64,000 bases of DNA, from the NCBI RefSeq assembly GCF_002742625.1, contig NZ_PEBF01000001.1, positions 1,426,001 to 1,490,000 on the forward strand. The letters are read 5' to 3'. How positions within the stretch are numbered: the first letter of the stretch is position 1; each line of letters opens with the position of its first letter. A model generated the notes under the pieces. That model did no database searches, was not told where the DNA came from, and saw nothing but the letters and a program-made list of their open reading frames with translations. Position numbers and translations under genes: made by a program. This document shows, piece by piece, positions 1-9,013 of this stretch. The DNA is from Caulobacter sp. FWC2. Lineage in GTDB: Bacteria > Pseudomonadota > Alphaproteobacteria > Caulobacterales > Caulobacteraceae.

Positions 1-326
1 AGGCTGGCCAACTCAAGGCCCTCGGGCGTGGAGACGAACTCGGTCATGCGCTGGGCGAAACCGTCGTCGATGCCGCCGTCGGTGTCCTCGAGGCCCTCGA
101 AGAAGTAGGAGACAGGCGCTTGCAGCAACTTGGCGGCATCATAGAGCTTGCTGGCGCTGATTCGGTTGGCGCCACGCTCGTACTTCTGGATCTGCTGAAA
201 GGTGATGCCCAGAGCGTCTGCGACTTGGGTCTGGGAAAGTCCCATCATCTTGCGGCGAATTCTCAGCCGGGCGCCCACATAGAGATCAACGGGGTGGGCT
301 GGTTCGACTGCGGGTCGATCGTTCAT
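1..326 (-). CDS. XRE-family helix-turn-helix regulator (3' end outside window)
   Basis: The reading frame opens at ATG 326 on the minus strand and stays open to base 1, so only the first 108 residues are visible. Residues of about 18-75 form a typical XRE (lambda Cro/C1) helix-turn-helix: GARLRIRRKMMGLSQTQVAD, then GITFQQIQKYERG and NRISASKLYDAAKLL. The segment after it (PVSYFFEGLED) is the usual linker in short alphaproteobacterial XRE regulators of about 130-140 aa. It is a DNA-binding cytoplasmic protein. No target can be named. The divergent neighbour is the ThiO-like gene at 544, with about 217 bp between the two starts. Confidence 0.85.
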   Translation of the reverse strand, partial: MNDRPAVEPAHPVDLYVGARLRIRRKMMGLSQTQVADALGITFQQIQKYERGANRISASKLYDAAKLLQAPVSYFFEGLEDTDGGIDDGFAQRMTEFVSTPEGLELAS

Positions 327-543
327 CCGCCTCTATTCCATCTGCGCCGCTCGGCGGCCTTCATGCCAATGTTAACGGGTATAGACACAGCTTGGCTGCA
401 TCGTCACGTCCGGACGTGCACGGAACGGGTCTTCGCGCCAAAGTGTCGCGCTCGATTTACTATCGTTAATGATGAATAGATCGAGTAACCAACATGGTCG
501 TTCCGGACTTGACGTTCACGCGTCTGGAAGGTGTTTGCGCGCC

Positions 544-1554
544 ATGAAACTTCATTCTGGCGCGCGTGTCGCCGTGGCCGGGGCCGGCGCCTTGGGAACC
601 GCCGTGGCGCTGCGCCTGGCGCGGGCCTGCTTCAAGGTCACAGTCTTCGATCCGGCCGCGCCGGGCGACAATGCTTCGGGCGTGGCCGCCGGCATGCTGG
701 CGCCGGTCAGCGAGGCGCTGTTCGACCCCGCCTCGCGCGGACACCTGGCGATCATGCGCCGGGCGCGCGATCTTTGGGCGACGTTTGCTCTGGAGCTGAA
801 CATCCCCCTGGCTCGCGCCGGCGTGCGCTTCGAGGGATCAGAGGCCTGGCGCGGCGAGGTCGGCGCGCGACTCGCAGCGCTCGGTCTGCCCGATACCGAC
901 GTGACGACCGAGGACTGGCGCCTCGAGGCGCAACCCGCCCTGGCGGCGATGCGCGTGGCGGCGGAGGCGGCGGGTGCGCGGTTCGAGACGGGAGTCGTCG
1001 AGGCCTTCGCGCCGGGCGCCCTGACGCTGGCCGACGGCCGCACCGAGGCGTTCGACGTCCTGGTTCTGGCGACCGGCCCCGGCCTGCGCGACGGCCACCT
1101 GGCGCCTGAGACCAAGGTCCTGGCGCCGATCAAGGGCCAGATTTTGAGAGTCTCCGGCGAAGTCGGTAACGTGGTGGTCCGGGGCGAGGGCGTTTATCTG
1201 GCGCCGGGCGAGGATCTGGCCATCGGCGCCACCATGGAGGTTGGCCGCGACGACCTCGCGCCCGACGCCTCCGCGACTCGAGGGTTGCGCGCGGCGGCCT
1301 GGGGGTTGCGCCCGGACCTGGATCTCGACGCCGCCAAGGTCGAGGTCGGCGTCCGCGTCACCACGCCTGACGGCCTGCCGCTGGTGGGCTGGAGCCGGAC
1401 CCCCGGCGTCATGCTGGCCGTCGGCGCGCGGCGCAACGGCTGGCTGTTCGCGCCGCTTGTGGCCGACATGGTCGCGGCGTATCTGAATGGTGATAACCTG
1501 GATCCGGACGCCATCGCGATGGACGCGCGTCGTTTCGAGAAGTCCGAGGCCTAG
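544..1554 (+). CDS. thiO: FAD-dependent glycine oxidase-like protein (ThiO family)
   Basis: A 336-aa DAO-type flavoprotein. The N-terminal Rossmann motif GAGALG is at residues 13-18, followed by an acidic end of beta-2 (VFDPAAPGDNASGVAAGML), which in this family contacts FAD. The C-terminal part carries the closing FAD motif (PLVGW..., GARRNGWLFAPL). ThiO oxidises glycine to the imine used in thiazole formation for thiamine. Here no other thi gene is adjacent, so the substrate could be another amino acid. I chose ATG 544 over the in-frame upstream ATG 469 because the extra 25 residues are not Rossmann-like and the domain begins immediately after 544. Confidence 0.75.
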   Translation: MKLHSGARVAVAGAGALGTAVALRLARACFKVTVFDPAAPGDNASGVAAGMLAPVSEALFDPASRGHLAIMRRARDLWATFALELNIPLARAGVRFEGSEAWRGEVGARLAALGLPDTDVTTEDWRLEAQPALAAMRVAAEAAGARFETGVVEAFAPGALTLADGRTEAFDVLVLATGPGLRDGHLAPETKVLAPIKGQILRVSGEVGNVVVRGEGVYLAPGEDLAIGATMEVGRDDLAPDASATRGLRAAAWGLRPDLDLDAAKVEVGVRVTTPDGLPLVGWSRTPGVMLAVGARRNGWLFAPLVADMVAAYLNGDNLDPDAIAMDARRFEKSEA

Positions 1555-1585
1555 AACAACAAAACACGCAGGGGAGGAGCACCGG

Positions 1586-2749
1586 ATGTCCGGATTCTGG
1601 TTGACCGAAGAGCAGGAAGCCATCCGCGAGGGCGTCGCCAAGGTGTGCGCCGCGTTCGACGACGAATACTGGCGCCGCACGGACGAGACCGGCGTCTTCC
1701 CCGAGGACTTTGTCGCCGCCATTGCTCAAGGGGGATGGCTGGGCGTGGCCATGCCGGAAAGCGTCGGCGGCGCGGGCCTGGGCCTGACCGAGGCCGCCGT
1801 GATGATGCAGACCGTGGCCCAGTCGGGCGCGGGCTTTTCGGGCGCCTCGGCCATCCACCTGAACATCTTCGGCCCGATGCCTCTGGTGAAGTTCGGCACC
1901 GACGAACAGCGCGAGCGCCTGCTGCCGCGGATCATCTCGGGCGAGGACAAGATGTGCTTCGCGGTGACCGAGCCGAACTCGGGCCTCGATACGTCCAGCC
2001 TGGAGACCCGCGCCGAGAAGGTCGACGGCGGCTATCGGCTGAACGGCCGCAAGATCTGGACCACCGGCGCCCAGCGCGCCAACAAGATCCTGATCATCGC
2101 CCGCACCACGCCCAAGGATCAGTGCGCCAAGCCGCACCAGGGTCTGTCCCTGTTCTACACCGACGCCGACAAGATCGAGGCCAAGCCGATCCCGAAGATG
2201 GGCCGCAAGGCCGTCGAATGTAACATGCTCTTCATCGAGGACCTGTTCGTCCCGGCCGAGGATCTGGTCGGTGAGGAGGGCAAGGGCTTCGCCTATCTGC
2301 TGCACGGCCTCAACCCCGAGCGGGTGCTGTTCGCTGTCGAGGCCATCGGCCTTGGGCGCGCGGCTCTGGCCAAGGCCACCACCTACGCCAATGAGCGGAT
2401 CGTGTTCGGCCGACCGATCGGCAAGAACCAGGGCGTGGCCCATCCGCTGGCCAAGTCGTGGGCCGAGCTGGAGGCGGCCAACCTCTTGGCCTTCAAGGCC
2501 GCCGCCCTCTACGACCAGGGCAAGGACTGCGGGGCCGAGGCCAACGCCGCCAAGTACCTGGGCGCCGAGGCCGGCTTCCACGCCTGCGAGAACGCCGTCC
2601 TCGCTCATGGCGGCATGGGCTACGCCAAGGAATACGACGTCGAGCGCTACTTCCGCGAGGCGATGATCGCCCGGATCGCGCCCGTCAGCCGCGAGATGAT
2701 CCTGAACTTCATCGCCGAGCGCGTGCTGGGACTGCCGAAGAGCTACTAG
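1586..2749 (+). CDS. Acyl-CoA dehydrogenase
   Basis: A 387-aa cytoplasmic flavoprotein of the acyl-CoA dehydrogenase superfamily, which oxidises an acyl-CoA to the 2-enoyl-CoA and passes electrons to ETF. The order of parts is as expected: helical N-domain (LTEEQEAIREGV), the middle-domain FAD/substrate motif CFAVTEPNSGLDTSS, and the C-terminal helical domain with RIVFGRPIGKNQGV and LAHGGMGYAKEYDVERYFRE. ATG 1586 follows a strong Shine-Dalgarno (GGGGAGGAG at about 1571). It lies 31 bp after the thiO-like gene, so the two may be co-transcribed. Chain-length or substrate specificity cannot be read from the sequence. Confidence 0.93.
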   Translation: MSGFWLTEEQEAIREGVAKVCAAFDDEYWRRTDETGVFPEDFVAAIAQGGWLGVAMPESVGGAGLGLTEAAVMMQTVAQSGAGFSGASAIHLNIFGPMPLVKFGTDEQRERLLPRIISGEDKMCFAVTEPNSGLDTSSLETRAEKVDGGYRLNGRKIWTTGAQRANKILIIARTTPKDQCAKPHQGLSLFYTDADKIEAKPIPKMGRKAVECNMLFIEDLFVPAEDLVGEEGKGFAYLLHGLNPERVLFAVEAIGLGRAALAKATTYANERIVFGRPIGKNQGVAHPLAKSWAELEAANLLAFKAAALYDQGKDCGAEANAAKYLGAEAGFHACENAVLAHGGMGYAKEYDVERYFREAMIARIAPVSREMILNFIAERVLGLPKSY

Positions 2750-2763
2750 GCAAGCAGAGAAAA

Positions 2764-2794
2764 GGCCGGGTCGCGGAAGGCTGGCGACCCGGCC
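2764..2794 (-). terminator. Rho-independent terminator of the tonB-like gene
   Basis: Perfect 11-bp inverted repeat GGCCGGGTCGC / GCGACCCGGCC with a 9-nt loop. Read on the minus strand the stem is followed by CTTTTCTCT, a T-rich tail, which fits termination of the tonB-like gene ending at 2820. It lies between two convergent genes, so it may also stop the acyl-CoA dehydrogenase transcript. Confidence 0.7.
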
Positions 2795-2819
2795 GCCGGT
2801 TCAGCGCCGGGGGGGGGCT

Positions 2820-3536
2820 TCAAGCGCCCGCGCTGAACCGGATCGGGATGCGGACGGTGGCGCCGTCCACGGCCTGGCCGTCCTCCATCTGCGGCTTCAT
2901 CCTGAAGAAGCGGGAAACCTTGATGGCTGCATTGCCAAAGCCCTCGTCGGCCGGGGTTTCCGACAGGACCGAGCAGTCGCGGACCGCGCCGTTGATCGCC
3001 ACTACGCAGTTCAGGGTGGCCGAACCCGACAGGCCGCGCCGCTGAGCGCTTTCTGGATAGTAGCGGGCCATGTCGTCGGCCGAAGGCAATTTTAGCCAGT
3101 TGGGACGGCTGATCATCTTTGCCTGCGGAGCGGGTGGAGCCGAAGGCGCGGGCGGAGTCGGCGCCAGGGTGGTGATCGGGCCGGTGGCCGGCGGTGCTTC
3201 GACGGTCGGATCGGCCTGTAGAGGCGGGGGCGTTTCGAACGGTGTCTGCAGCGGGATGTGCAGCCTTGGAGCGCTGGCCTGCGGCGGCGGCTGGTCCGTC
3301 GGCGGGGGAGGGGGCGGCGGCTTCGGCGGCGTATAGGGCAGCTCCAGCCTGAAGCCGGGGTCCTCCTGCGCCATCGGCAGCGGCGTGACGTACTTGGTGT
3401 AGGCCAGGTAGCCGATCAGGGCGAGGTGCGCGGCGGCCGAGACCGCGATGCCGATGACCAGCACCTTCGAGGGCTTGCGCGGGGTGTCGTCCAGGCCGGG
3501 AATGCCGGAGCCGTTGGGATGGAGAGCCAGGTTCAT
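2820..3536 (-). CDS. TonB family energy transducer
   Basis: A 238-aa protein with TonB architecture. There is a short cytoplasmic N-terminus, one membrane anchor at about residues 25-46 ([20 protein letters not shown]), a periplasmic proline-rich stretch at about 66-145 (repeated PPPP and APTPPAP), and a C-terminal TonB domain from about 155 ([19 protein letters not shown]... ending [10 protein letters not shown]). It would transmit proton-motive force from ExbB/ExbD to outer-membrane TonB-dependent receptors. exbB and exbD are not next to it. Three such receptors lie further along the window, but a functional link is only inference. ATG 3536 is preceded by GTAGGAG. Confidence 0.88.
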   Translation of the reverse strand: MNLALHPNGSGIPGLDDTPRKPSKVLVIGIAVSAAAHLALIGYLAYTKYVTPLPMAQEDPGFRLELPYTPPKPPPPPPPTDQPPPQASAPRLHIPLQTPFETPPPLQADPTVEAPPATGPITTLAPTPPAPSAPPAPQAKMISRPNWLKLPSADDMARYYPESAQRRGLSGSATLNCVVAINGAVRDCSVLSETPADEGFGNAAIKVSRFFRMKPQMEDGQAVDGATVRIPIRFSAGA

Positions 3537-3689
3537 GTCGATCTCCTACGCTGAATTACAGTTGTAGGATCAGGTCAGCACGAACCTGTGGGGCTGTAAA
3601 TTGACAATCGTAATCCGAAGGGCGATTTATCTTACGCTTGTAAGAATGGGTGCGGCATGTCGTCATCCGGGGACGGCTGGGTAACGTGG

Positions 3690-3704
3690 TTAATCGCGAA
3701 TTAA
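3690..3704 (+). promoter_or_regulatory. Full CtrA binding box (TTAA-N7-TTAA)
   Basis: TTAATCGCGAATTAA followed by C matches the complete consensus TTAA-N7-TTAAC of the Caulobacter cell-cycle regulator CtrA. It ends 25 bp before the ATG of the transglycosylase gene at 3730. The site is also near-palindromic (GGTTAAT...ATTAACC). Orientation relative to the promoter is undetermined. Confidence 0.7.
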
Positions 3705-3729
3705 CCATAGTCGCCGACTCCTGAGGCCC

Positions 3730-4602
3730 ATGCCCGCCGTCAGTTCCATCCGCAGCGTCGTCGAGTCGGCGATCCAGCGCGCGTCCAGCGCGACGGGGGT
3801 CGACTTCACGTTCCTGATGGGCACGGCCAAGCGCGAAAGCGGCTTCAACCCGGCGGCCAGGGCCCGAACCTCTTCGGCGTCGGGCCTCTTCCAGTTCGTC
3901 GACCAGACCTGGTTGTCTACGCTGAAGAAGCACGGCTCCAAATATGGCTACGCCCGCTATGCCGATCTGATCTCGCAGGGACCCGACGGCCGCTATCGGG
4001 TCGACGGCGACGAGGCCCGCAAGGCCGTGCTGGGCCTCAAGGCCGATCCGCACGCCGCCTCGCTGATGGCCGGTGAACTGACCTCGGACCACGCTTCGTA
4101 TCTGCGGGGACGGGTGGGGCGCGACCCGACCGCCGGAGAGCTCTACGCCGCCCACTTCCTGGGCCCGGCGGGTTCGGCCCGGCTGATCCAGGCCGCCACC
4201 GCTTCGCCTGGCGCCAGCGCCGCCGCCATGTTCCCGGACGCGGCCCAGGCCAACAAGTCGATCTTCTACAAGGACGGCCGCGCCGCCACGGTGGGCGAGG
4301 TCTACGCCAACCTGACCAGGACCGGCGGCGCGACCCGCGTCACCGAGCAGCCGGGCACAGTGCGTCTGCCCGAGGGGGACCAAGGCTTCACGCAATATGC
4401 CGGTGGTCGCCGTCTGGAGCGGATCCGCCAGCAGGAGGCGATGGTCGACCTGATCCTGCGCGGTTCACAGGACGTCGGCAATCCGTTCGGCGGCTCGGAC
4501 AATTCGAGTATGGGCGGCGGTCAGCGCCTGGCCAGCTCGATGTTCTCAGCCGAGATGTTGCGTGTGCTGGCCGAGGCCAACGACAAAATCAAGCAGCGCT
4601 GA
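3730..4602 (+). CDS. SLT-domain lytic transglycosylase-like protein
   Basis: A 290-aa protein whose first about 160 residues form a lysozyme-like/SLT fold: the motif MGTAKRESGFNP with the likely catalytic Glu at residue 36, then SASGLFQFVDQTWL, then ELYAAHFLGPAGSARLI. Such enzymes cleave peptidoglycan with 1,6-anhydro-MurNAc formation. No N-terminal signal peptide is visible, so export may use a specialised route or a start further upstream; this is odd for a wall enzyme. The C-terminal about 130 residues are low-similarity. A full CtrA box lies just upstream, suggesting cell-cycle control. Its 3' end overlaps the convergent CoA-transferase gene by 14 bp. Confidence 0.8.
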   Translation: MPAVSSIRSVVESAIQRASSATGVDFTFLMGTAKRESGFNPAARARTSSASGLFQFVDQTWLSTLKKHGSKYGYARYADLISQGPDGRYRVDGDEARKAVLGLKADPHAASLMAGELTSDHASYLRGRVGRDPTAGELYAAHFLGPAGSARLIQAATASPGASAAAMFPDAAQANKSIFYKDGRAATVGEVYANLTRTGGATRVTEQPGTVRLPEGDQGFTQYAGGRRLERIRQQEAMVDLILRGSQDVGNPFGGSDNSSMGGGQRLASSMFSAEMLRVLAEANDKIKQR

Positions 4603-5779
4603 TTTTGGTCAGCTCGGTGATCCGATCGTCTGACCACCCTAATTCCCTGAATACAGCCTCGGTGTCCGCGCCCAGCTTCGGCGCGGGTCCGCGCGGGCCG
4701 TCTTGCGCGCCTGGGAAGCGAGCCGGCGCGGCGGGCGCCTTGAACGTGCCGCCCGCGCCGTCGGGTGTGTCGACGAAGCAGCCGGCGGCTTCGGCCTGCG
4801 CATCCACGGCCAGCTCGCGCGGCGTCTGGTAGGGCGCCCAGGTGATGTCGCCGGCGTCCAGGGCCTCGGCGGCGTCGCCATAGGCCATGGCGCCGAAGGC
4901 CTCGTCCAGGATATCGACCAGCGCCTGGCCGTTCTCGCGGCGGGCCTTGGCGTTGGCGAAGCGCGGATCCTCGACCAGCTCGGGTCGTCCGGCGGCGGCG
5001 GCGATGCGCGGCCAGTCGACCGAGCCCTGGCGAGGAAGCAGGCAGATCCAGCGGCCGTCGGCGGTCTTGTAGAAATTGGCCAGCGGCTGCAGCGCCTCGC
5101 GTCGTCCGCGCGTGGAGGCCAGCTTCCCGAACCGCAGCTGGATCGCCATGTCCGAGCCGATGGCATAGACACCGGTGCGCAGCAGCGAGGTCTCGACTAG
5201 CCGGCCGACGCCGGTGTTCGTGCGCTCGTGCACGGCCGCCAGGATCGCCGACACCGTGGCCAGCGAGGTGACGTGGTCGCCCATGCCCGTGCGGATCGGG
5301 AACGGCTCTGTCCCCTTCGGCGCGGTGATCGATCCGACCCCGGCGCGCGACCAGAAGGCCGCCACGTCCATGCCGGGCTTGTCGCGGTCCGGACCCGTCA
5401 GGCCGTAGCCCGTCAGGCTGCAATAGATCAGGCGCGGATTGATCGCCTTCAGCGTCTCGTAGTCGACGCCGGCGCGCGCCAGGGCGGCGGGGCGGACATT
5501 GGTCAGGAAGATGTCGGCGGTGGCCGCCAGGGCCTTTAGGGCGTCGCGGCCCAGGTCGGAGCGGATGTCCAGCACCACGGCCTTCTTGCCGCGGTTATCG
5601 AGTTCGAAGATCGGGTTGGCGTCCTGGTCCGAGCCGATGGTGTCGAAGAACCGCCGCATCGGGTCGCCTTCAGGCGACTCGACCTTGATCACCTCGGCGC
5701 CCCAGTCGGCCATGATCCCGGCCGCGCCGGGGGCGGCGATATAGGTCGCCAGCTCGACGACCCGCAGTCCCTCCAGCAT
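4589..5779 (-). CDS. CaiB/BaiF family type III CoA-transferase
   Basis: A 396-aa family III CoA-transferase, moving CoA between carboxylic acids by a covalent aspartyl-CoA intermediate. The N-terminus (LEGLRVVELATYIAAPGA..., DWGAEVIKVE) and the NRGKKAVVLD and SLTGYGLTGP motifs are typical. The likely catalytic Asp is residue 138 (KPGMDVAAF). Length is normal for the family. ATG 5779 follows GGGAGAG. The in-frame ATG 33 bases further upstream is less likely because the family begins at LEGLRV. The substrate pair is unknown. The stop overlaps the convergent transglycosylase gene by 14 bp. Confidence 0.93.
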   Translation of the reverse strand: MLEGLRVVELATYIAAPGAAGIMADWGAEVIKVESPEGDPMRRFFDTIGSDQDANPIFELDNRGKKAVVLDIRSDLGRDALKALAATADIFLTNVRPAALARAGVDYETLKAINPRLIYCSLTGYGLTGPDRDKPGMDVAAFWSRAGVGSITAPKGTEPFPIRTGMGDHVTSLATVSAILAAVHERTNTGVGRLVETSLLRTGVYAIGSDMAIQLRFGKLASTRGRREALQPLANFYKTADGRWICLLPRQGSVDWPRIAAAAGRPELVEDPRFANAKARRENGQALVDILDEAFGAMAYGDAAEALDAGDITWAPYQTPRELAVDAQAEAAGCFVDTPDGAGGTFKAPAAPARFPGAQDGPRGPAPKLGADTEAVFRELGWSDDRITELTKISAA

Positions 5780-5860
5780 CGCTCTCTCCCTTTTTCTCGT
5801 TGGGAGGAGCATGGGCGAGGGCGGGGGCTGGGGGAAGGCTTACCTTGGGGTAGACGGCCG

Positions 5861-7648
5861 TCAGGCGGCGGCGCGATCGGCGCGGCGGTCCAGCGCCGAG
5901 GCGTCGGCCAGGGCGCGGGCGACGCCGGCCACGGTGACCGGCTTACGCAGCATGATGTCGGCTCCGGCCTCCAGGAAACCGGTGGTCTCCTCGCCATCGC
6001 CGTCGATGATGGCGACGATCGGGGCGTGGCGGTTGGGGCCTTCGCCCTCGCGCAGGCTGGCGGTGGCGGCGGGGCCGTCCATGACCGGCATGCGGTGGTC
6101 GAACATCAGCAGGTCGAATTCGGCGATCTTGGCCAGATCGGCGGCGCGGCGGCCGTTCTGAGCGTGAACCACCTGGTGGCCCAGCTGCTCGAGGATAGCG
6201 CGCAGCATGGCCGCGTTCAGGGCGTCGTCCTCGGCGATCAGGATGCGCAGGGCGCGCGGCGCGCCGGAGGTGTCGGCGACGGCGGCCTCCATCTCCCCGG
6301 CGTCGAGCGCGCACTGGGCGTCTGGGTCGAACGGAAGGGTCAAGGTGAAGCAACTGCCGACGCCCACGGCGCTGCGCGCCTCAAGCGCGCCGCCCATCAG
6401 ACGGGCCAGCTGACGCGACAGCGACAGGCCCAGTCCGGCGCCGTTGACGCCGGCGCCGGTGCGCTCGATGCGGCGGAAGGGCTCGAAGGCTTGCTCCATC
6501 TCCTCGGCAGACAGGCCAGGGCCGGTGTCGGCGATCTCGATGGCGATCTGGCCTTCGCGCAGCTCCAGGCGAACCTCGATGCGGCCACGCACGGTATATT
6601 TGACCGCGTTGCCCAGCAGGTTGGTGATGATCTGGCGGGTGCGCAGGGCGTCGGCGACGATCGCGCCCTTGTCGCGCAGGCGCAGCAGGGGATCGATGTG
6701 GACGGCCAGTTCCAGGCCCTTGATCGCGGCGTTGGGCTTGTCCAGCAGGGCCAGGTCCTGGACCAGGCGCACCGGATCGAAAGGCTGGGCCTCCACGCTG
6801 AGGCGGCCGGATTCGGCGGTCTCGGAATCAAGCGTGGCGTTCAGCACGGCGATCAGGTCCTGGGCCGCGTCGAGGGCGGCGTTCAGTTGCTCGCGTGACG
6901 GTGCGGCGCGGCCGCCCTTGCCGGCGGCGGCGGCCAGAACGTGGGTGACGCCGGTCAGGCCATTGCGGATCTCGTGGCTCAAGGTGGCGACGATATCGGA
7001 CTTGGAGCGGGCGGTGCGCTCTGCGGCCTCCAGCACCCGCAGGCGCTCGTCGACCAGGTGCTCGTGCTGGACGGCCAGGTCGTGCTGACGGCGGAACATG
7101 CGGTTCAGGATCAGGGCCAGGGTCAGCGCCAGGGCTGTCGCGCCCCAGGTCAGCTCGCCCAGCTGGCGGTCGCCGGAGAAGGACGCGACCAGCGGACCGG
7201 CCGCCGCGATCGGCGCAACGATCAGCAGGCCCACCAGATAGGGCGCGGCGAAGAAGGCGCACAGCACCGCGCCGGCCGTGGCCAACAGCAGCAGGGGCTC
7301 GCGCGCCGGTCCCGCGCCCAGGGCGAACATGGAGACCTGCACCGAGGCCAGAGCCCAGAGCACGCCGCCCATCACCTGGACTCGGGCCCTACGGTTAAGA
7401 TCTTGCGACGCTTGGTCGCGCAACCAGTTCACCACCGCGTAGAAGGCGCCCCAGTTGATCGCGAACACCGCGAAGCTGGCGGTCATCCACACGCGGTTGG
7501 CGGCGAACGATCCGATCCACACGAAAAGCGGCAGGCTGACCGCGAAAACCCCAAGTGCGTAAGGCAATAGCGCGGCCTGGGCGTCCAGCGCCTTGGCGAG
7601 GTGCGCGCCGTCCGTCGAGATATCTTTAGGGCGGCGCTCGGCGAGCAA
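5861..7648 (-). CDS. Membrane hybrid histidine kinase with receiver domain
   Basis: A 595-aa inner-membrane sensor. Residues of about 27-183 contain roughly six hydrophobic segments as the sensor. HisKA follows with phospho-acceptor His225 in SHEIRNG, then HATPase_c with N-box NLLGNAVKYT (343-352), G1 ADTGPGLS and G2 GAGLGLSLSR. A C-terminal receiver starts at about 467 with acidic EDD (473-475), phospho-acceptor Asp517 (MFDHRMPVMDG) and Lys569 (LRKP). The usual receiver Thr/Ser switch position reads VAIID, so the switch residue appears to be lost. No cognate response regulator is adjacent. The signal is unknown. Confidence 0.9.
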   Translation of the reverse strand: MLAERRPKDISTDGAHLAKALDAQAALLPYALGVFAVSLPLFVWIGSFAANRVWMTASFAVFAINWGAFYAVVNWLRDQASQDLNRRARVQVMGGVLWALASVQVSMFALGAGPAREPLLLLATAGAVLCAFFAAPYLVGLLIVAPIAAAGPLVASFSGDRQLGELTWGATALALTLALILNRMFRRQHDLAVQHEHLVDERLRVLEAAERTARSKSDIVATLSHEIRNGLTGVTHVLAAAAGKGGRAAPSREQLNAALDAAQDLIAVLNATLDSETAESGRLSVEAQPFDPVRLVQDLALLDKPNAAIKGLELAVHIDPLLRLRDKGAIVADALRTRQIITNLLGNAVKYTVRGRIEVRLELREGQIAIEIADTGPGLSAEEMEQAFEPFRRIERTGAGVNGAGLGLSLSRQLARLMGGALEARSAVGVGSCFTLTLPFDPDAQCALDAGEMEAAVADTSGAPRALRILIAEDDALNAAMLRAILEQLGHQVVHAQNGRRAADLAKIAEFDLLMFDHRMPVMDGPAATASLREGEGPNRHAPIVAIIDGDGEETTGFLEAGADIMLRKPVTVAGVARALADASALDRRADRAAA

Positions 7649-7801
7649 GATCGCACTCCTCGTAATTGAGGGCGCACCTTAGGGCGGCGTGGTTTGTACC
7701 CGGTTACGGGGTATCGTTAATCCACAGGTACGATATTCAAACAATCATTAAGCCTAACCGTCGAGGATAGGGCTCCAAGCACCAGGTCCCGGCAAGCGAA
7801 C

Positions 7802-8953
7802 ATGGCCACCACACGCGCCGCACTCACCGATTCCGACATCCGCATGCTCGTGAAGGGCGCGACGCCTGACGAGCGCGCGCTGGCGGCGCACAAGCTCTGC
7901 CGCAGCATCGACCGTGGCGCGCTGAGCGACGAGGACCGCCAGGTCGCGCACGAAATCCTGCGGGTGATGGCCGCCGACGCCGCCGAGCTGGTCCGCCGGG
8001 CCATGGCGGTGACCCTGAAGAACTCCACGGCCCTCCCGCCGGACGTCGCCAACCGCCTGGCCCGCGACGTCGAGAGCGTCAGCCTGCCGATCATCAGCTT
8101 CTCGCCGGTGTTCACCGACACCGACCTGGCCGAGATCGTCCGCGTGGGCGGTTCGGTGCGTCAGAAGGCGGTGGCCAAGCGCCCCAAGCTCTCCAGCCGC
8201 ATCACCACCCTGCTGGTCGAGCAGGGCGACGAGGACGTGGTCGCTACGGCCTGCGCGAACGACAACGCCCGTTTTTCGGAAGTCGCGCTGCAGAAGGTCC
8301 TGGACCGCTTCGCCAAGTCCGAAAGCGTGCTGCAGGCTGTCGCCTATCGCACGGCCCTGCCGCTCTCTGTCAGCGAACGCCTGATCGACATGGTCGGCGA
8401 GCAGCTGCGCGATCATATCCTTGCCAGCCACGCCCTGTCGGCCGAGCGCACGATGGAGCTCATCCTGGGCGCCAAGGAGCGCGCCACGATCGACCTGGTC
8501 GACCAGGCCGGCCGCGCCGCTGATCCCAAGGCCTTCGTAGCGCACCTCAGCAAGGTCGGCCGCCTGTCGCCGTCGCTGCTGCTGCGGGCCCTTGCCCACG
8601 GGCACATGACCTTCTTCGAGTGGGCCGTGGCCGAGTTGGCCGGAATTCCGCACCACCGGACCTGGCTGATGATCCATGACGCTGGTCCGCTGGGGCTTAA
8701 GGCGATCTGCGAGCGGGCCGGCCTGCCGCCGCGCCTCTATTCGGCCTTCCGCGCGGGCGTCGACGCCTTTCACGGCCTGGAGTTCGACGGCGGCGCCCAT
8801 GATCGCGAGCGCTTCCAGGAGAATATGATCCAGCGCTTCCTGACCTCGTCGCACACGGTCTCGCGCGAGGACAGCGAGTACCTGATGGAGCGCATGGATC
8901 GCAGCAGCGGCCGCCGCCGCTCCGATCGCGCCAGGGACCAGGGCGCGGCCTAG
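7802..8953 (+). CDS. DUF2336 domain-containing protein
   Basis: A 383-aa protein, predicted soluble and almost wholly alpha-helical, with repeated short helical units (for example LPPDVANRLARDVESVSLPIIS) of the kind found in the DUF2336 family common in Caulobacterales and other alphaproteobacteria. The biochemical role of the family is not established to my knowledge. The C-terminus ends in an Arg-rich tail (SSGRRRSDRARDQ). It is divergent from the hybrid kinase with 153 bp between starts and is followed by the Nudix gene in the same direction after 60 bp. Confidence 0.8.
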   Translation: MATTRAALTDSDIRMLVKGATPDERALAAHKLCRSIDRGALSDEDRQVAHEILRVMAADAAELVRRAMAVTLKNSTALPPDVANRLARDVESVSLPIISFSPVFTDTDLAEIVRVGGSVRQKAVAKRPKLSSRITTLLVEQGDEDVVATACANDNARFSEVALQKVLDRFAKSESVLQAVAYRTALPLSVSERLIDMVGEQLRDHILASHALSAERTMELILGAKERATIDLVDQAGRAADPKAFVAHLSKVGRLSPSLLLRALAHGHMTFFEWAVAELAGIPHHRTWLMIHDAGPLGLKAICERAGLPPRLYSAFRAGVDAFHGLEFDGGAHDRERFQENMIQRFLTSSHTVSREDSEYLMERMDRSSGRRRSDRARDQGAA

Positions 8954-9013
8954 CCGAACGATTGTTCGAAAGGGGTCTGGGCAAGGGCGCGAGCCTGCGC
9001 CAGACTTCGCGCC

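Noticed and set aside
2796..2841. 12-bp perfect inverted repeat and a nine-G run at the end of the tonB-like gene
   Set aside because: The right arm is inside the coding end and the G-run is just past the stop, so slippage would not alter the protein. The T-tailed hairpin at 2764-2794 explains termination better.
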